From Mactromeris polynyma (taxonomy: Eukaryota > Mollusca > Bivalvia > Venerida > Mactridae), in contig JASFXZ010000015.1 of assembly GCA_032209605.1 (NCBI GenBank), forward strand, positions 682,001 to 746,000: a stretch of 64,000 bases of DNA, given 5' to 3'. A program made the translations under genes and the position numbers. The first letter of the stretch is position 1. Every line of letters begins with the position of its first letter. The notes beneath the pieces are model-generated. The model was not told the origin of the DNA and did not search any database. It saw nothing but the letters and a program-made list of their open reading frames with translations. Below are positions 24,497 to 36,016 of this stretch, one piece after another.

Positions 24497-24822
24497 GATG
24501 GTTTTGTTCGGCGCAGCCGTACTAACATGGTTTTGCTATTTGCATATCAGTGTTGTGTAAACCAATAAATCTTACGTTAACCACCAAGGCAATTTCTCTT
24601 TAACTGAACAACGTTTGTAACATTGACGCCGATAGGTTAACCTTTCGATGAGGGGTACGTTACGTTACCATAATCCACTGAATTTTGGGAACTTACCGAA
24701 ATTCATTTTCGATCTGGAGTGATATGAGCAAGGGTAACATCTCGACATTTTTTTAATGTTGCACAACAAATCTTCATCTTCATATTGCACCGACCATCTT
24801 TTGTCAAGAGATTTCTTGTTTT
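24497..24822 (+). mobile_element. Family D element, near-complete
   Basis: The left end AAGATGGTTTTGTTCGGCGC and the right end GCACCGACCATCTTTTGTCA form the terminal inverted repeats. The interior follows the family order from GCCGTACTAACATGG to TCGATCTGGAGTGA. Confidence 0.82.
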
Positions 24823-24968
24823 AGAGGTGAGCCTCATATCATTGATCTGACAGTTTGACTGAAGACAACGCACATCCAAAGTCATTTTTCTCCACCTCCG
24901 ATTCATGAGTGAGTATAGCAAATTGCTTACGTAGTAACTGGTCTGACCTGGTTTTAACCAGGAACACT

Positions 24969-25238
24969 GGCCAATGCAGCATTCTCGACAGCTCCCGGAT
25001 ATGTCCGTACCACTTCGTTACTCTACTAGACGTAGTTGGCCGAGGTTTTCCGAATGGTCAATGCAGCATTCTCGACAACTCTGGGATATTTCCGTACCAC
25101 TTCGTTACTCTACTAGACGTAGCTGGCCGAGGTTTTCCGAATGGTCAATGCAGCATTCTCGACAACTCTCGGATATTTCCGTACCATTTCGTTACTCTAC
25201 TAGACGTAGTTGGCCGAGGTTTTCCGAATGGCCAATGC
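24969..25238 (+). repeat. 87-bp tandem repeat, three units
   Basis: Each unit runs from GGCCAATGCAGCATTCTCGA through GGATATTTCCGTACCACTTC to GTAGTTGGCCGAGGTTTTCC. The last block is from repeat family F. The middle 47 bp is the reverse complement of the core of the array at 26773-27150. Confidence 0.92.
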
Positions 25239-25560
25239 ATGTGACCTCCGTACATATCTTAGACAGTGTTGTAAAACGAGGAAAACTTCAAATCAGAAAT
25301 AACTAATAACGACCGACTAAAAAAATTAGGATCGCTTTCATGAACTTGCTAGGAGTACACTCGTCATCATTATTAATGTATGTGCTTGCAAAAGGTCTAT
25401 CCATGCATTGGTCTCATCATGAAATGTATAGTAGGGCCAAGATCTGATGGCACAATGCTATTTACTTATGCTAATTAGCCGACGGTTTCACTTTGCATAA
25501 AAAGGGGTGATCATTTATAGACTCGGTCAATAAACGCTTGTGTCGTACAAAATGTTGGAA

Positions 25561-26107
25561 TTGTCAATTTTTATAATACCATTAATATAGTACGGCCAAG
25601 ATTTGAAGGCACAATAACATTGACAAAACGTCATTGGTTGGATCAGTCCATATCAAATTACAGTTGTTGGCACTATCAGACAATTGTTCGTGTTAAGATA
25701 TTTATCTGGTATGGAAATTTATCACGATACTTATCTTGTTAACCACATAATTATCTATTTAATTAAGTAGTTATCTAGTTTATTTTGCGTGGCAACCACA
25801 TAATTATCTAGTTAATTAAGTAGTTAGCTGTCGGCAGAAATATGCCACCAAAGGATTCGAACCCAGATATTCTGCGTTGAGATTTTGATGTTTATCCATT
25901 ACGCTATGTAATAACCACGCTGATTTGATATATATGCATTGATATGTTCTTTTTCCAAAATCAGAAAATGCGCATATATGATCATGATCATTGAACTAAC
26001 CTGCAATTTGATATGGACTGATCCAACCATTGACCTTTTGTCATTGTTAGTGTGCCTTCAGATATTGGCCGCACTATATTAATTGTATTATAAACATTGA
26101 CAATTCG
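25561..26107. mobile_element. Foldback element with about 100-bp inverted arms
   Basis: The left arm 25561-25663 (TTGTCAATTTTTATAATACC ... GGATCAGTCCATATCAAATT) matches the right arm 26001-26107 in inverted form. The interior carries a tRNA-like sequence and a short direct repeat (CACATAATTATCTA, TTAATTAAGTAGTTA, twice). Confidence 0.85.
25832..25918 (-). mobile_element. tRNA-like sequence inside the foldback element
   Basis: The minus strand has an A box TAGCGTAATGG (complement of 25896-25906) and a B box GGTTCGAATCC (complement of 25853-25863). It may be a SINE head carried by, or inserted in, the foldback element. The arms of the cloverleaf pair only partly. Confidence 0.5.
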
Positions 26108-26459
26108 CTCATCTGATTCTGGACTTTCCATGTTATCATTCCATTCCTATGACAAGTTTGTTATTTGCGGGATAGTGTACATCTTGCGTTTGTTGCTTAA
26201 ACTCTGCTTGATTTTTATAATTGTCAGATTTTTTGAGAATAATTTGGAGGTAAAATGAATGAAGAAATTTGATTTATTTTTGTTGAGCATGTTGGCAATG
26301 GAATAGGTTTATAACATAACATATACGGTGTAGAGTGGTAATAACACCCATGTATTATTTTCGATAGTTCACTATTGAAATAGCAACTCACGTGCGTGTG
26401 ACGTCACAACAAAACAAGCGTGACGTAGACGCGATCAAATGATGTTGACGTTGTTAAGT

Positions 26460-26576
26460 CATTCGGAAATACTCGGCCAACTACGTCCAGTGCCTCGGAT
26501 GTTCGTAAGGCACTACTTTCGGAAATACAATTCGAATATCATGAAAACAATATGGCGGCGTGAACGCTGGAGTGCT
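26460..26576 (-). mobile_element. Dispersed repeat family F, minus orientation
   Basis: It is the complement of 16850-16965: ACTCGGCCAACTACGTCCAG, TGCCTCGGATGTTCGTAAGG, and GGCGGCGTGAACGCTGGAGT, with only a few changes. Confidence 0.78.
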
Positions 26577-26772
26577 GATGAAACGGGATCAGAATCTAAT
26601 ATTTATTCTATATGAAGACTGAAATATGTGATTTTTTAACTAGAAATGACAACGATAATCCATTTCTTATGTGAATTTATCGAAGTTATTTAAGTTATAA
26701 ATCCGTTTTACGAGAACTATTTTTTGACCGCACAAAATGTTGAATTTTGGCACATAGTGTTCCGCCTGACAT

Positions 26773-27150
26773 ACACTAGAGGATGTTCGTAGAGTAACGA
26801 AGTGGTACGGAAATATCCGAGAGCTGTCGAGAATGACACTAGAGGATGTTCGTAGAGTAACGAAGTGGTACGGAAATATCCGAGAGCTGTCGAGAATGAC
26901 ACTAGAGGATGTTCGTAGAGTAACGAAGTGGTACGGAAATATCCGAGAGCTGTCGAGAATGACACTAGAGGATGTTCGTAGAGTAACGAAGTGGTACGGA
27001 AATATCCGAGAGCTGTCGAGAATGACACTAGAGGATGTTCGTAGAGTAACGAAGTGGTACGGAAATATCCGAGAGCTGTCGAGAATGACACTAGAGGATG
27101 TTCGTAGAGTAACGAAGTGGTACGGAAATATCCGAGAGCTGTCGAGAATG
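26773..27150 (+). repeat. 63-bp tandem repeat, six identical units
   Basis: Each unit runs CACTAGAGGATGTTCGTAGA, GTAACGAAGTGGTACGGAAA, TATCCGAGAGCTGTCGAGAA, TGA. I see no difference between units. 63 is a multiple of three, so ORFs stay open on both strands; the translation has no recognisable fold pattern. Confidence 0.95.
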
Positions 27151-27407
27151 GTTGTTAAATATTTATTTTGTACGAAGAATGACATTTTATATCATTGACA
27201 ATTATTGTCTTGTTAATTTGAATATGATCAACACGTAATATATTCATTTGAACTCGTATCTTGTGGTGAAAATAAAAATTAACTACTTTTTGATGCGTCA
27301 GCTATTGTTTACCAAATACCGAATTACACACGTCATACCTTGCCGTTATGTCATAAATAGAATCTTACATTCATGTTCATTTTTTATTTAATTTATTAAA
27401 CTCGTCA

Positions 27408-27463
27408 TCTAAAACCGATAAAAACTCGACAAAGTCTCGTTTTTATCGTTTTTAGATGAATAG
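27408..27463. other. Imperfect hairpin, about 25-bp stem
   Basis: TCATCTAAAACCGATAAAAA and CTCGAC are followed after three bases by the inverted GTCTCG and TTTTTATCGTTTTTAGATGA. No Rho-independent or miRNA-precursor role can be assigned from sequence alone. Confidence 0.7.
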
Positions 27464-27914
27464 TTAAATAAATTCAATAGATAATGACGACCCATGTAAG
27501 ATCTTCTATTTACGGGATAGGGGCTCTGCCTTGAGCAGTTTCTTGTATTCTTATCTGAAAGTGTCGCCTCAAATGCGATGAAAATGTTTGGCAAAGTTTG
27601 ACATTCGCCATAAGCGTTGAAACTATGGCACTGGTGACCGGGCGCAAGGGTTTCATAAATGGAACATCGCACAGCCATTTGTAGGGTGCGATTGGCCTAA
27701 GAAATTCAGCTAGCACCATTAGAAATCGACAGCATCGCGATAGTTTAAGAACTATAAGGCTTACCGTGACATAAATCCCAGATTCAACATCTTTGGTTTG
27801 TGCCAATGGTCATGCTCTTTGGAGCTAAGAAGATTGGACATCCGTATTCTTAAACTTTTCAGACGTATCCCTTACTTGTTCCGAATGTCAACGAAGGATA
27901 TATCTGAATACATA

Positions 27915-28190
27915 TAGCTTTTAGCTTACAGTGCGATTTTTTTAACCGCGAACGTATGAATAATATTACCTGGACCACTACATTTAAAAAAAGGTGTATT
28001 GAAATGTTCTTGTTTGTCCGTAAGCTTGACGGAGAAAAAGCCGCGGTTGTGTTTTGATAGAAAAGAAATCCAAACAGCAGTTATAGTTTTACGCTCGAGA
28101 GCATTTCCTTACCTAAACTTGCATGGATCGGTCCTGAAAGTCCATGCACCTGTTCGCGATCAATCTAACAGCACTATACAACACTGACAT
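27915..28190 (-). repeat. Inverted long-range repeat, right arm
   Basis: This is the partner of 22563-22850: ATATTACCTGGACCACTACA, AAGGTGTATTGAAATG, GTTGTGTTTTGATAGAAAAG, ATGGATCGGTCCTGAAAGTC and ATCAATCTAACAGC are complements of blocks in the left arm, in reversed order. Confidence 0.75.
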
Positions 28191-29267
28191 TGCCATAGGA
28201 TTGCCTAGAGATACCGTGTTTCGGCCATTTCCCCCTCGGATAAAAAAATTCAAATAACCAATACAAATTGCAAGAAATAGGATTGAACACACTGAGATTT
28301 TGTGATTTGTTCGCATGTACTCACTAAAACACTTATCTTCATCTTTGTTCCATTAAAGTTACCAGCTTCACTGACTGTGTACAAATTCAGCGTCTCCTCC
28401 ATGTATGTACGCACGTAAACACTATTTGACATCATTTATAAAGTGTTTACTTCATATACAGAAAATTACTCTAGATAATACATGAAGACGCATGTACGCA
28501 ATTGCTCACATATTTCGATATCACCTTCCAAAAGTCGGAGTGGATATTTTTTCCATTGTCTCACAAAAATGTGACACGTTGATTTATATAATGCGCAATA
28601 AGTCATTGCTTGGAAGTTTGCTATGTGTGTTAGTAACTTATTTTCTACTAAGTTGTGTGATAATAACTAATATTGCATCTCGGATTTATTTAAACGAAAC
28701 GTTCTGTCGGAATTAGTTGTACGTTGTGTTTAACAGCGAGAGGGTGTGAAATAAATGAAAAAAAATCTGCTAACGCACAATATTATTTTTGCAAAAAAAA
28801 AAAGGTATGTTTCTGTGTAGCATATGATATGTGGTTTATTGCCCGGTAATTGAATGCGTAATTGAATGCGTGAAACAGCGATAATAATGTTTTGACAGTC
28901 GAATGAATAAGCATTTTCGAGAATTGATGTAATTCTGTCATTATTAAGTGGTCGATTTTGCTGACTGAATTCAAATGTTTTCCCCGTTTCAGTCTTGTAA
29001 TTTCATTGTCGATTTGAATGTTTGTCTATATTGCGTTTATGTGGCGATACATTGTTTCATTAAAACTTTTCATCAATGGATCTATTTTTAAGGACGATTG
29101 ATGCAATGCGAATATAAAAATAAACAAATTTCCTAGAAAGTCAAATCCAGAGCTGTTTTACCACGAAATTAATCAGTAAAATTACATTGAAATCAAATGT
29201 ACGGTATAACTACGAGCATATGTTGTTTCCATAGAAGGTTTGTTACATGACATTATCAGAAGAATTC
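28191..29267. other. Intergenic DNA, nothing recognised
   Basis: The open frames here (up to about 74 codons) have no recognisable family pattern. No repeat boundaries were identified. Confidence 0.5.
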
Positions 29268-29812
29268 CGAGTAAACTCAGAGTAAATACCGAGTAAACGC
29301 CGAGTAAATACCAAGTAAACGCCGAGTAAATACCGAGTAAAAACCGAGTAAACGTCGAGTAAATACCAAGTAATCGCCGATCAAATACCGAGTAAACGCC
29401 GAGCAAATACCGAGTAAACACCGAGTAAACGCCGAGCAAATATCAAGTAAACACCGAGTGAATACCGAGTAAACACCGAGTAAACGTCGAGCAAATACCG
29501 AGTAAACACCGAGTAAACGCCGAGCAAATACCGAGTAAACACCGAGTAAATTTCGAGCAAATACCGAGTAAAGACCGAGTAAACGCCGAGCAAATACCGA
29601 GTAAACGCCGAGCAAATACCGAGTAAACGCCGAGCAAATACCGAGTAAACACCGAGTAAACGCCAAGCAAATACCGAATAAACACCGAGTGAACTCCGAG
29701 TAAACACCGAGTAAACTCCGAGTAAATACCGAGTAAACGCCGAGTAAATACCGATTAAACGCCGAGTAAATACCGAGTAAACGCCGAGTAAATACCGAGT
29801 AAACACCGAGTC
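29268..29812 (+). repeat. 11-bp tandem repeat, about 49 units
   Basis: Units are CGAGTAAATAC, CGAGTAAACGC, CGAGTAAACAC and CGAGCAAATAC. Alternation of the ATAC and ACGC forms makes a 22-bp higher period over much of the array. ORFs on the minus strand are repeats only. Confidence 0.96.
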
Positions 29813-30087
29813 GCAGCTATGGAATTTATCAAACACTGAGGTCCAAGGAATGGGAAAGGGAAACAAAGAGGAGTTTGAACAGCTGATTGGACCGTTACAC
29901 CTTTTCTTTTACTTTATCTTTGTACGTGATTTTGGCATTTAATGAATGATGTATGAATTATGTTTAACCCCATTTCAAGAACACAGATCGCATCAAGATA
30001 AATATGCATCTTTTCAAAATACCCGATTCTTTCCGGTTAAAATGTATTTATTTTTGGTTATTTAAAAAAGTTATATTGTTAAATGTA

Positions 30088-30206
30088 CAATAAAACCTCA
30101 CTTTAAGACACATTTTTCATGTATTCAACTTCAATATTAAGACCACCACAGTAAGAAGACAAGTTTTCAAGGGTCCCAAAGGTGGTCTTATTATCGAGTC
30201 TTACTG
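30088..30206. mobile_element. MITE family H (CAGTAAAACCTC ends)
   Basis: The left end CAATAAAACCTCACTTTAAG and the right end GTCTTACTG are family H ends. The interior has AATATTAAGACCACC and TTTTCAAGGGTCCCAAAGGT. Other copies are at 31853, 42516, 49194 and 57891. Confidence 0.72.
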
Positions 30207-30599
30207 TAAATTCCAATTGACGCAGGGTTTTCGTAGAGATGAAACAAAAGCTTATTCTTTAAAATTCTGAACGTAAATATATCTTTAAACGCACTAACAT
30301 AAGGCTAATGCAGTTTATGCGTATCGTAACAATGATATGTTTTCAATATTTTGATCCGCAATCGTAACCTCAGTTTGTCTTAGTCGACAAATGTGTCACG
30401 ATATGAATACTTACTTAATGTATACTCCGCGCCATTAATAACGCAACTAAAAATTGTCCGCGTCAGCACGTTGACATTTTGAATAAATAATTATATTTCA
30501 ATTCTCTAACATAACAATCTTAACGTAATCAATTATTAAATGTGAGCACCAGAGCCATAGTTTAATTTCTTTTGATTTACTCATTTGTAACAATAAATG

Positions 30600-30822
30600 A
30601 GCGCCGCTATACGATTTCTAATATCTTCTTTATGTGACGTCATTTCCATAAAACGTCACTTGTGACGTCACCATGTACTGACAGTAAGCAATATTTGCCC
30701 CATATGGTAATTAGAAAACGAAGTGACCATATGGATTAATTATTGTTTCCTGCTTGCAAATAGTGACATCACATGTTGCGTCTTCTTGAAAAGACAGAAA
30801 ATGTTGAAATTCCCATAGTAAC
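30600..30822 (+). mobile_element. MITE family I, complete copy
   Basis: GCGCCGCTATACGATTTC at the left, TGACGTCATTTCCATAAAAC, GTGACGTCACCATGTACTGA, then GAAATTCCCATAGTAACGCT at the right. The orientation is as at 14430. Confidence 0.82.
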
Positions 30823-31249
30823 GCTCAAATTCGTTTTACACTTGGAACAAAATGAAGGCTAAAGTGATATAGTTGCGTTTTTAATGGCGTTAAGTATATA
30901 ATCGTCCTTTGTAAGAAGTTGCGTCCTTATGCAATATAATGTACGATTGATACAAGCTTTCTGTATAGCAAATTGTTGAAGTGATTGATCAGTATAGCAC
31001 AATTGACAGAGTACTCGAGGCGTGAACTTAATGATGGTGATAGATAACTATTTATAAACATTAAAGGGATTTTTCCGATTTGGATTTGAAAGAGTTTAGA
31101 AAGATTGTGTGTAGCGTTCAGTCCTGACATTACGTACGTTTCAATTCTATGTCCAAACTTTTAGGGATTTCGTATAATTTGTTCATAATTTTGGGTTCAG
31201 TAAGGATGGTAACACGGCTGTAATTCGCTGTATAGTTATTATTTCATTT

Positions 31250-31500
31250 TGTGTTTTGAATGTATGTTATATTCCTCTTTCCCCAGTGCAATTCTTTCCC
31301 TTTATATATAGTCTTGTTATTGAAACATCCCCAAAAGGGGATCAATGTATTGTATGGTGTAAAAATTCCCTCAAGCTCTATACTTCGACCACACTGGGCC
31401 TTTATCAAGAGCAAAGAACACAACATTTCACAATATCAATATTATTCAAACCTATTATATATTGTGAAATATTTTGTTCTTTGCTCGTTATATATAGTGT
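31250..31500 (-). mobile_element. Possible 3' fragment of a Penelope-like or LINE element with a hairpin end
   Basis: The minus strand has CTTGATAAAGGCCCAGTGTG followed by GTCGAA, which resembles the ATGAAGGCC...GGCCGAAA motif often seen near Penelope-like element ends. A strong inverted repeat lies at 31410-31490: GAGCAAAGAACACAACATTT and its inverted partner AATATTTTGTTCTTTGCTC. No reverse transcriptase segment is visible, so the assignment is weak. Confidence 0.3.
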
Positions 31501-31514
31501 TCAGGTTATTTTCT

Positions 31515-31805
31515 ACACAGTGTCGGCCTATTGTTGTCAGCTGTCTTGACTTGTTCTGTAATCTTTTCCATGCATTAATTCCTCCCCCCCCCCCCTTCAC
31601 TGTTTGTCCTCTTTGATTCTCCTAGTTATTCCTTATGGTCTGCCAGGCCATTATTTGCGCCTCTGTTCCCTAACGTATGTACCCTTTAGCCTCCTCAAGT
31701 GCCTTATGTTTTATGGATAGTTATTTCCCGGAGGTCTGTATGGGGAGGCACTGTCTTATGTATGTGTGTGGAGTTCCCTGTAACAACTTATTATCTCTCT
31801 TTTGT
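31515..31805 (+). mobile_element. Dispersed repeat family G
   Basis: It runs from GTGTCGGCCTATTGTTGTCAG through CACTGTTTGTCCTCTTTGAT and CCTCCTCAAGTGCCTTATG to GTCTTATGTATGTG and a TTATCTCTCTTTT end. A short (TG)n tract follows. Confidence 0.8.
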
Positions 31806-31852
31806 GTGTGTGTGTAGGTGTGTGTGTGTGTGTATAGTCCCTATTGAATATA

Positions 31853-31964
31853 CAGCAAAACCTGAATAATTAGATCAACACTGCATAACAGTGAAAATGG
31901 GCTTTGTGTTCCAAATATTGAGGTGGTCGTTATATCTAGGTGGTCTTAAAGTTGTGTTTTACTG
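31853..31964. mobile_element. MITE family H
   Basis: CAGCAAAACCTGAATAATTAG at the left, AACAGTGAAAATGGGCTTTG and TTGAGGTGGTCG inside, TGTGTTTTACTG at the right. The 101-codon ORF that overlaps it is explained by this repeat. Confidence 0.72.
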
Positions 31965-32194
31965 TGCATGTATTTGGGTTTTATATCAGTATTATAGAGA
32001 TTATGTTTTCAATTTATTAAGCCAGTGTGTCATATTATATACAATGTATCAATATTTAAACATTTCAGTCTGCCTATTTATTATGTTCAGCTCTTCATAT
32101 TCTCCGTTAAATTTCCCACTTTTGTACAACATATTTGGGTTTCCATACATATATAATGAACTAAGGATTCAACAGTTGCACCAAATGTCTCATT

Positions 32195-32360
32195 GAACGC
32201 CACACTATGTCCTTGCACCCCTGTTCCCTTACGTATTTACCCTTGCACCTCCTCAAATGCCTTATGTTTTATGGATTGTTGTTTTCTCGGAGGTCTGTGT
32301 GGAGAGGCATTGTCTTATGTAAGTGGCTTTCCCTGTAGTAACGTATTCTCTCGTTTACAA
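32195..32360 (+). mobile_element. Dispersed repeat family G, partial
   Basis: CCTTGCACCCCTGTTCCCTT, CCTCCTCAAATGCCTTATG and TTGTCTTATGTAAGTGGC in family order, 5' part missing. Confidence 0.75.
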
Positions 32361-32469
32361 CTTATTGATCTGGCAGTACTTTCCTTTAGAATAAACATTT
32401 TGAAAAATGAAATCCTGGCAAAGATTATCTAATATACAATGCTTTAAATGTTCATGTTATTTTCTCCCG

Positions 32470-32760
32470 AGATTCGGCCTATTGTTGCCAGCTGTCTTGA
32501 CCTTTTCCATTCATTAATCCCCCCTGAGTGTCCTTTTTGATTCTCCTAGTTACCCCTTATGGTCGGCCAGGCCATTCCTTGCGCCCCTGTTCCCTTACGT
32601 ATGTATCATTGAGCCTCCTCAAATGCTTTATGTTTATGGATTTTTGTTTTCCCGGGGGTCTGTGTGGAGAGGCAATGTCTTATGTATGTGGCTTTTCTTA
32701 TGTATGTGGCGTTTCTTATGTATGCGGCGTTCTGTAGCAACTAATTCTCTCTTTTATTAC
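32470..32760 (+). mobile_element. Dispersed repeat family G with a short internal duplication
   Basis: It runs from GATTCGGCCTATTGTTGCCA to CTCTCTTTTAT. The block TTATGTATGTGGCGTTTC is present about three times at 32689-32730, where other copies have it once. Confidence 0.8.
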
Positions 32761-32767
32761 CGTTGCT

Positions 32768-33378
32768 AAAGCCCCTTTCTCACTGTCCCGGATTGGTGCC
32801 CCGGTACGTCCCGGATGATGGTTCGGGACAAACGCGGCGGCACCGTAGAGGTTCGTGATGATTCGTAATGATCCCTGTCGTTCCGGCTCGATCCGACAGA
32901 CCGTCCCGGATGTTTTAAAATGTTTAATACAACCGGGATACACTGGAAGAAATATCCAGAACCGGCGTGATCCGGGCACAATGCCGGTTTACGCCGGTGC
33001 AGTGCCGGGTCTATACCGTGGCTCTACCGTGATAGTCCGTGGTAATCTGGGGTTGTTCCCGGTTTATATACTATCCGGTAACCAACGGGGGCCACCGGGT
33101 GCCACTGGGGCTCCATCGGCGTATGACCGGGGTTTTACCGGGTTGGACCGGCGGCAACCGGGACACGATCAGGCTCACACAGGGTTATACCGGGATGTAC
33201 CGGGAAAAACGCCGGCACGACACCGTAAATGAACCGTGCCAAACCGGGATAATCCGGGATCAAACGGAGACATATTGCTTCTAAACCGGAGGGCACTCCG
33301 GGACAACGACGGGAATGTGAGAATGCATTTGATTTTTCGGCAAAAAATGTCCCGGGTCATCGGGACAGTGAGAGTGAG
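32768..33378. mobile_element. GC-rich 600-bp element with CTCACTGTCCCG inverted ends
   Basis: The left end TTTCTCACTGTCCCGGAT and the right end TCATCGGGACAGTGAGAG are inverted repeats. The interior is rich in CCGGG/CCCGG words (ACCGGGATACACTGG, TATACCGGGATGTACCGGG), far above the G+C of its flanks. ORFs in it lack any recognised pattern. It starts next to a family G copy. Confidence 0.7.
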
Positions 33379-33897
33379 GCTTAATGGAAAATTAAAATCC
33401 TTGTATGACGTCATAGGCCGGTGTACCCAACTTCATTATAGCAGGTAGACATAAACGAATTGCGCTGTTTGACATTGACAGACCCTGTGTTCTCAAATAT
33501 TTGGAAGTTCACTCAAATTATTTAAGATAAACTCAAGTGCATGTCACGATGAACGTTTGAATGAAATCAAATCTCTAAATAGATGTTGGGCTTATATGTT
33601 TGAGATCGATATGATTTGAGGGGCGCTTAATACTTTAAAATGATCTTGAACAAAAAATAATTTGAGCAAAGCATTTGTCATTTTAGTTTAAGGAAATAGG
33701 CTAACTTGAGGTTTTCTGAAAGTTCAATCAATTTGATTGGCTAATGAGCCTGACCAAACCGCATTTCAACCAATCAAATTGTGGTTTGGTTATATTTTAA
33801 TCAAACCAAATGGTTATCCAGTTTTATACTAGTGGCTGCAGATGGATAGATCTCTGGATGTTAAAAATAAAAAAAGAACCTTTAATAAGCTGGCCGC

Positions 33898-34108
33898 GAT
33901 CTATCGATGCATCTCAATATGAGCTCAATCTCAGCTCAAATCGTTGAGATTCTCTTCATCTGAGACCGGACTCAAAAACGGAGATTTTTTTTCTCAATTT
34001 TTTTTTAGAGATTCAAATGAGATTTTTCTCAATCTCAGTATCTATTTTGAGCAAAATCTCACATTGAGCTGATATTTCTATTTGAGATGCTTTCAGAGAT
34101 CGGGGCCA
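33898..34108. mobile_element. MITE family B
   Basis: The left end GCGATCTATCGATGCATCTC and the right end TTTGAGATGCTTTCAGAGAT, followed by CGGGGCC, are imperfect inverted repeats. The interior shares CTGAGACCGGACTCAAAA with the copy at 47977. Confidence 0.75.
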
Positions 34109-36016
34109 GAATTGCTGACTTTAGATATTGCATACTTCAAATTGAAAACAATTGAATCGGAGTTATAAACACTAAACGTCTGTCACATCCCTTTAACCTG
34201 TTTGATTAATTACAATATAGTTAATTTAGATATTATATGACAAAGTACATTGGTATAAATTCACTGAGCTATCCGTAGTGGGTTTACTTAGTATAAACGT
34301 GTACAGTCAGACGACATGCTTGTATATCGTCATTCCACGTTTTTGTTCTTCTGAAAGTATGTGTTTCAAAATTGGAGTTTCATTTTGATTTCAATAGTTT
34401 ATCGAGTATTTTCAAAACTTGCTTGCTATTAATCAGCTTCGTACGTGAATTTAATTAAAGGTTTACACGGACGCGTTTTTCGTCGCCCATACTTAAAGAT
34501 TTTTTGCTGTAAGTCTTTGAACTGTTGTAAAATCTAAATTTATGGCAAGTAAATGGTATCTTCATGTCGTTTAAGCGTGTGTTTTTTGCCTTATCGTTGT
34601 CAGTATACGCGAGGCAATTGAAGATAATGTGTTACATTGTGATCCAAAAATGAGTGTAAAACGCTACTTTATTTCTGATCCGTGTTAAATTGCAAGCGAA
34701 CGTATGACAAAAATAGTGACTGGAGTTAATCACGCGTAGAATTAAAACATCAAAGGGAACTTGCTACCTGGGACGAACAATTTGCAAACGAGCATTGTGA
34801 ATAAGTTTCATTGTTATTTTACGGTAATCGTTGCGTAGCTGTGTAAAAGTGAGAGATACGTGTGGGATATTCGTTTTTGTGATCTTGTTTAAAGGATTTT
34901 ACTGATACATATATGCGGATACGCCGCGGTTGTTTCAAATTTTGAGCGTGATTTGTCATAATGTCAAGTGTAGTGTACTTAAGATTACGGGGCATAGTGT
35001 GTCAAATGCTCGAGTAACGCCAAGCATGTATGCTCAACAACTCGAGATGAAATTTTCATATAAATGATGACAAGGAATCCGTTATTATGTATAGTTGCAC
35101 GCCGTAATTAAAAGCAAGTTGGGAGTACTGAAGCTATTTCTTACATAAAATACGAAACTCACTTGTCAAAATGACCCAATGTAAAGATTAATGATATGAT
35201 ATAAAATAATTACTTATATAATATCTTTGTAGCGGACTGTAAAACAAACACAATTTGACACAGAAATGAATTCGGTATGAAAACGTAGATACGTTGTGTA
35301 AATGATCTCACGGCTAAGCGAGGATATATATATATACCTTGTCGACAAAAACATTTGAATTGATAAATTAATTGCCTATGGTTGGAATGCGACGGTAGAT
35401 CAAATATTTCCAGACAGGGTGGTAAAAGTGACATCTATGTTATTTTTAAACACATTGTGTCGGACACGCGCCATCTATCGGTGATTTTTGTACTCGGAAG
35501 CAACTTACGTTCCCGCCAAATCACGTATATATTACGTAATTCGGTTTTTAATTAATGAAAATATTTTCACTTCCCCGTTACACGGTTGTCAAAGTTGAGC
35601 ACGCCAATTAAGTTCGTACTTGTAAGAAGTTCTCTGTCAGTATTCACACAATTTAACATTCGTCTATTGGAGGATTTAAACCGACGAAAAAGGAGTCATG
35701 AAAAATATTGAAAGGATACATATATAAAAGCATAGACATCGTTTTATTATATATTCATGAGATATGGATTTAAACGAAACACATTTAATTTATTGTATTT
35801 AACGGACACAATTGAATTGAAGAGTGGTCGATTAAATTGTTTTAATATAATTCTACTACATGTACTTATGAATGTTTTTTGAAAAGATCGACTGAAATTA
35901 AAATGGAAGAACATTTATGACAGTCAGTATCATAGTGTGTTTGGTTGACGTGGCCGATTCATAGATCTTTGGTTTGAAATTTTAACCACGTGTTTTCATC
36001 GATTTTGAAACTTTTT
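34109..36016. promoter_or_regulatory. Unique 5' flank of the AA15 gene
   Basis: This 1.9-kb stretch has no tandem array and no dispersed family I recognise, in contrast to most of the window. It is where the promoter and any 5' UTR exon would be expected. A TATATATATATA run lies at 35327-35337, but no transcription start can be placed from sequence. Confidence 0.35.

Noticed and set aside
26667..27198. 172- and 121-codon ORFs with a perfect 21-residue repeat
   Set aside because: Units are identical at the DNA level including silent sites, both strands are open, and the core derives from a non-coding dispersed repeat.
27510..27806. 98-codon minus-strand ORF in a less AT-rich patch
   Set aside because: It has no recognisable protein pattern and overlaps another ORF in a second frame.
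31250..31616. Overlapping 97-118-codon ORFs
   Set aside because: They span a hairpin and a dispersed repeat; no reverse transcriptase or other domain could be seen.
31891..32196. 101-codon hydrophobic ORF
   Set aside because: The start lies in a family H MITE; the rest is AT-rich DNA that by chance encodes hydrophobic residues.
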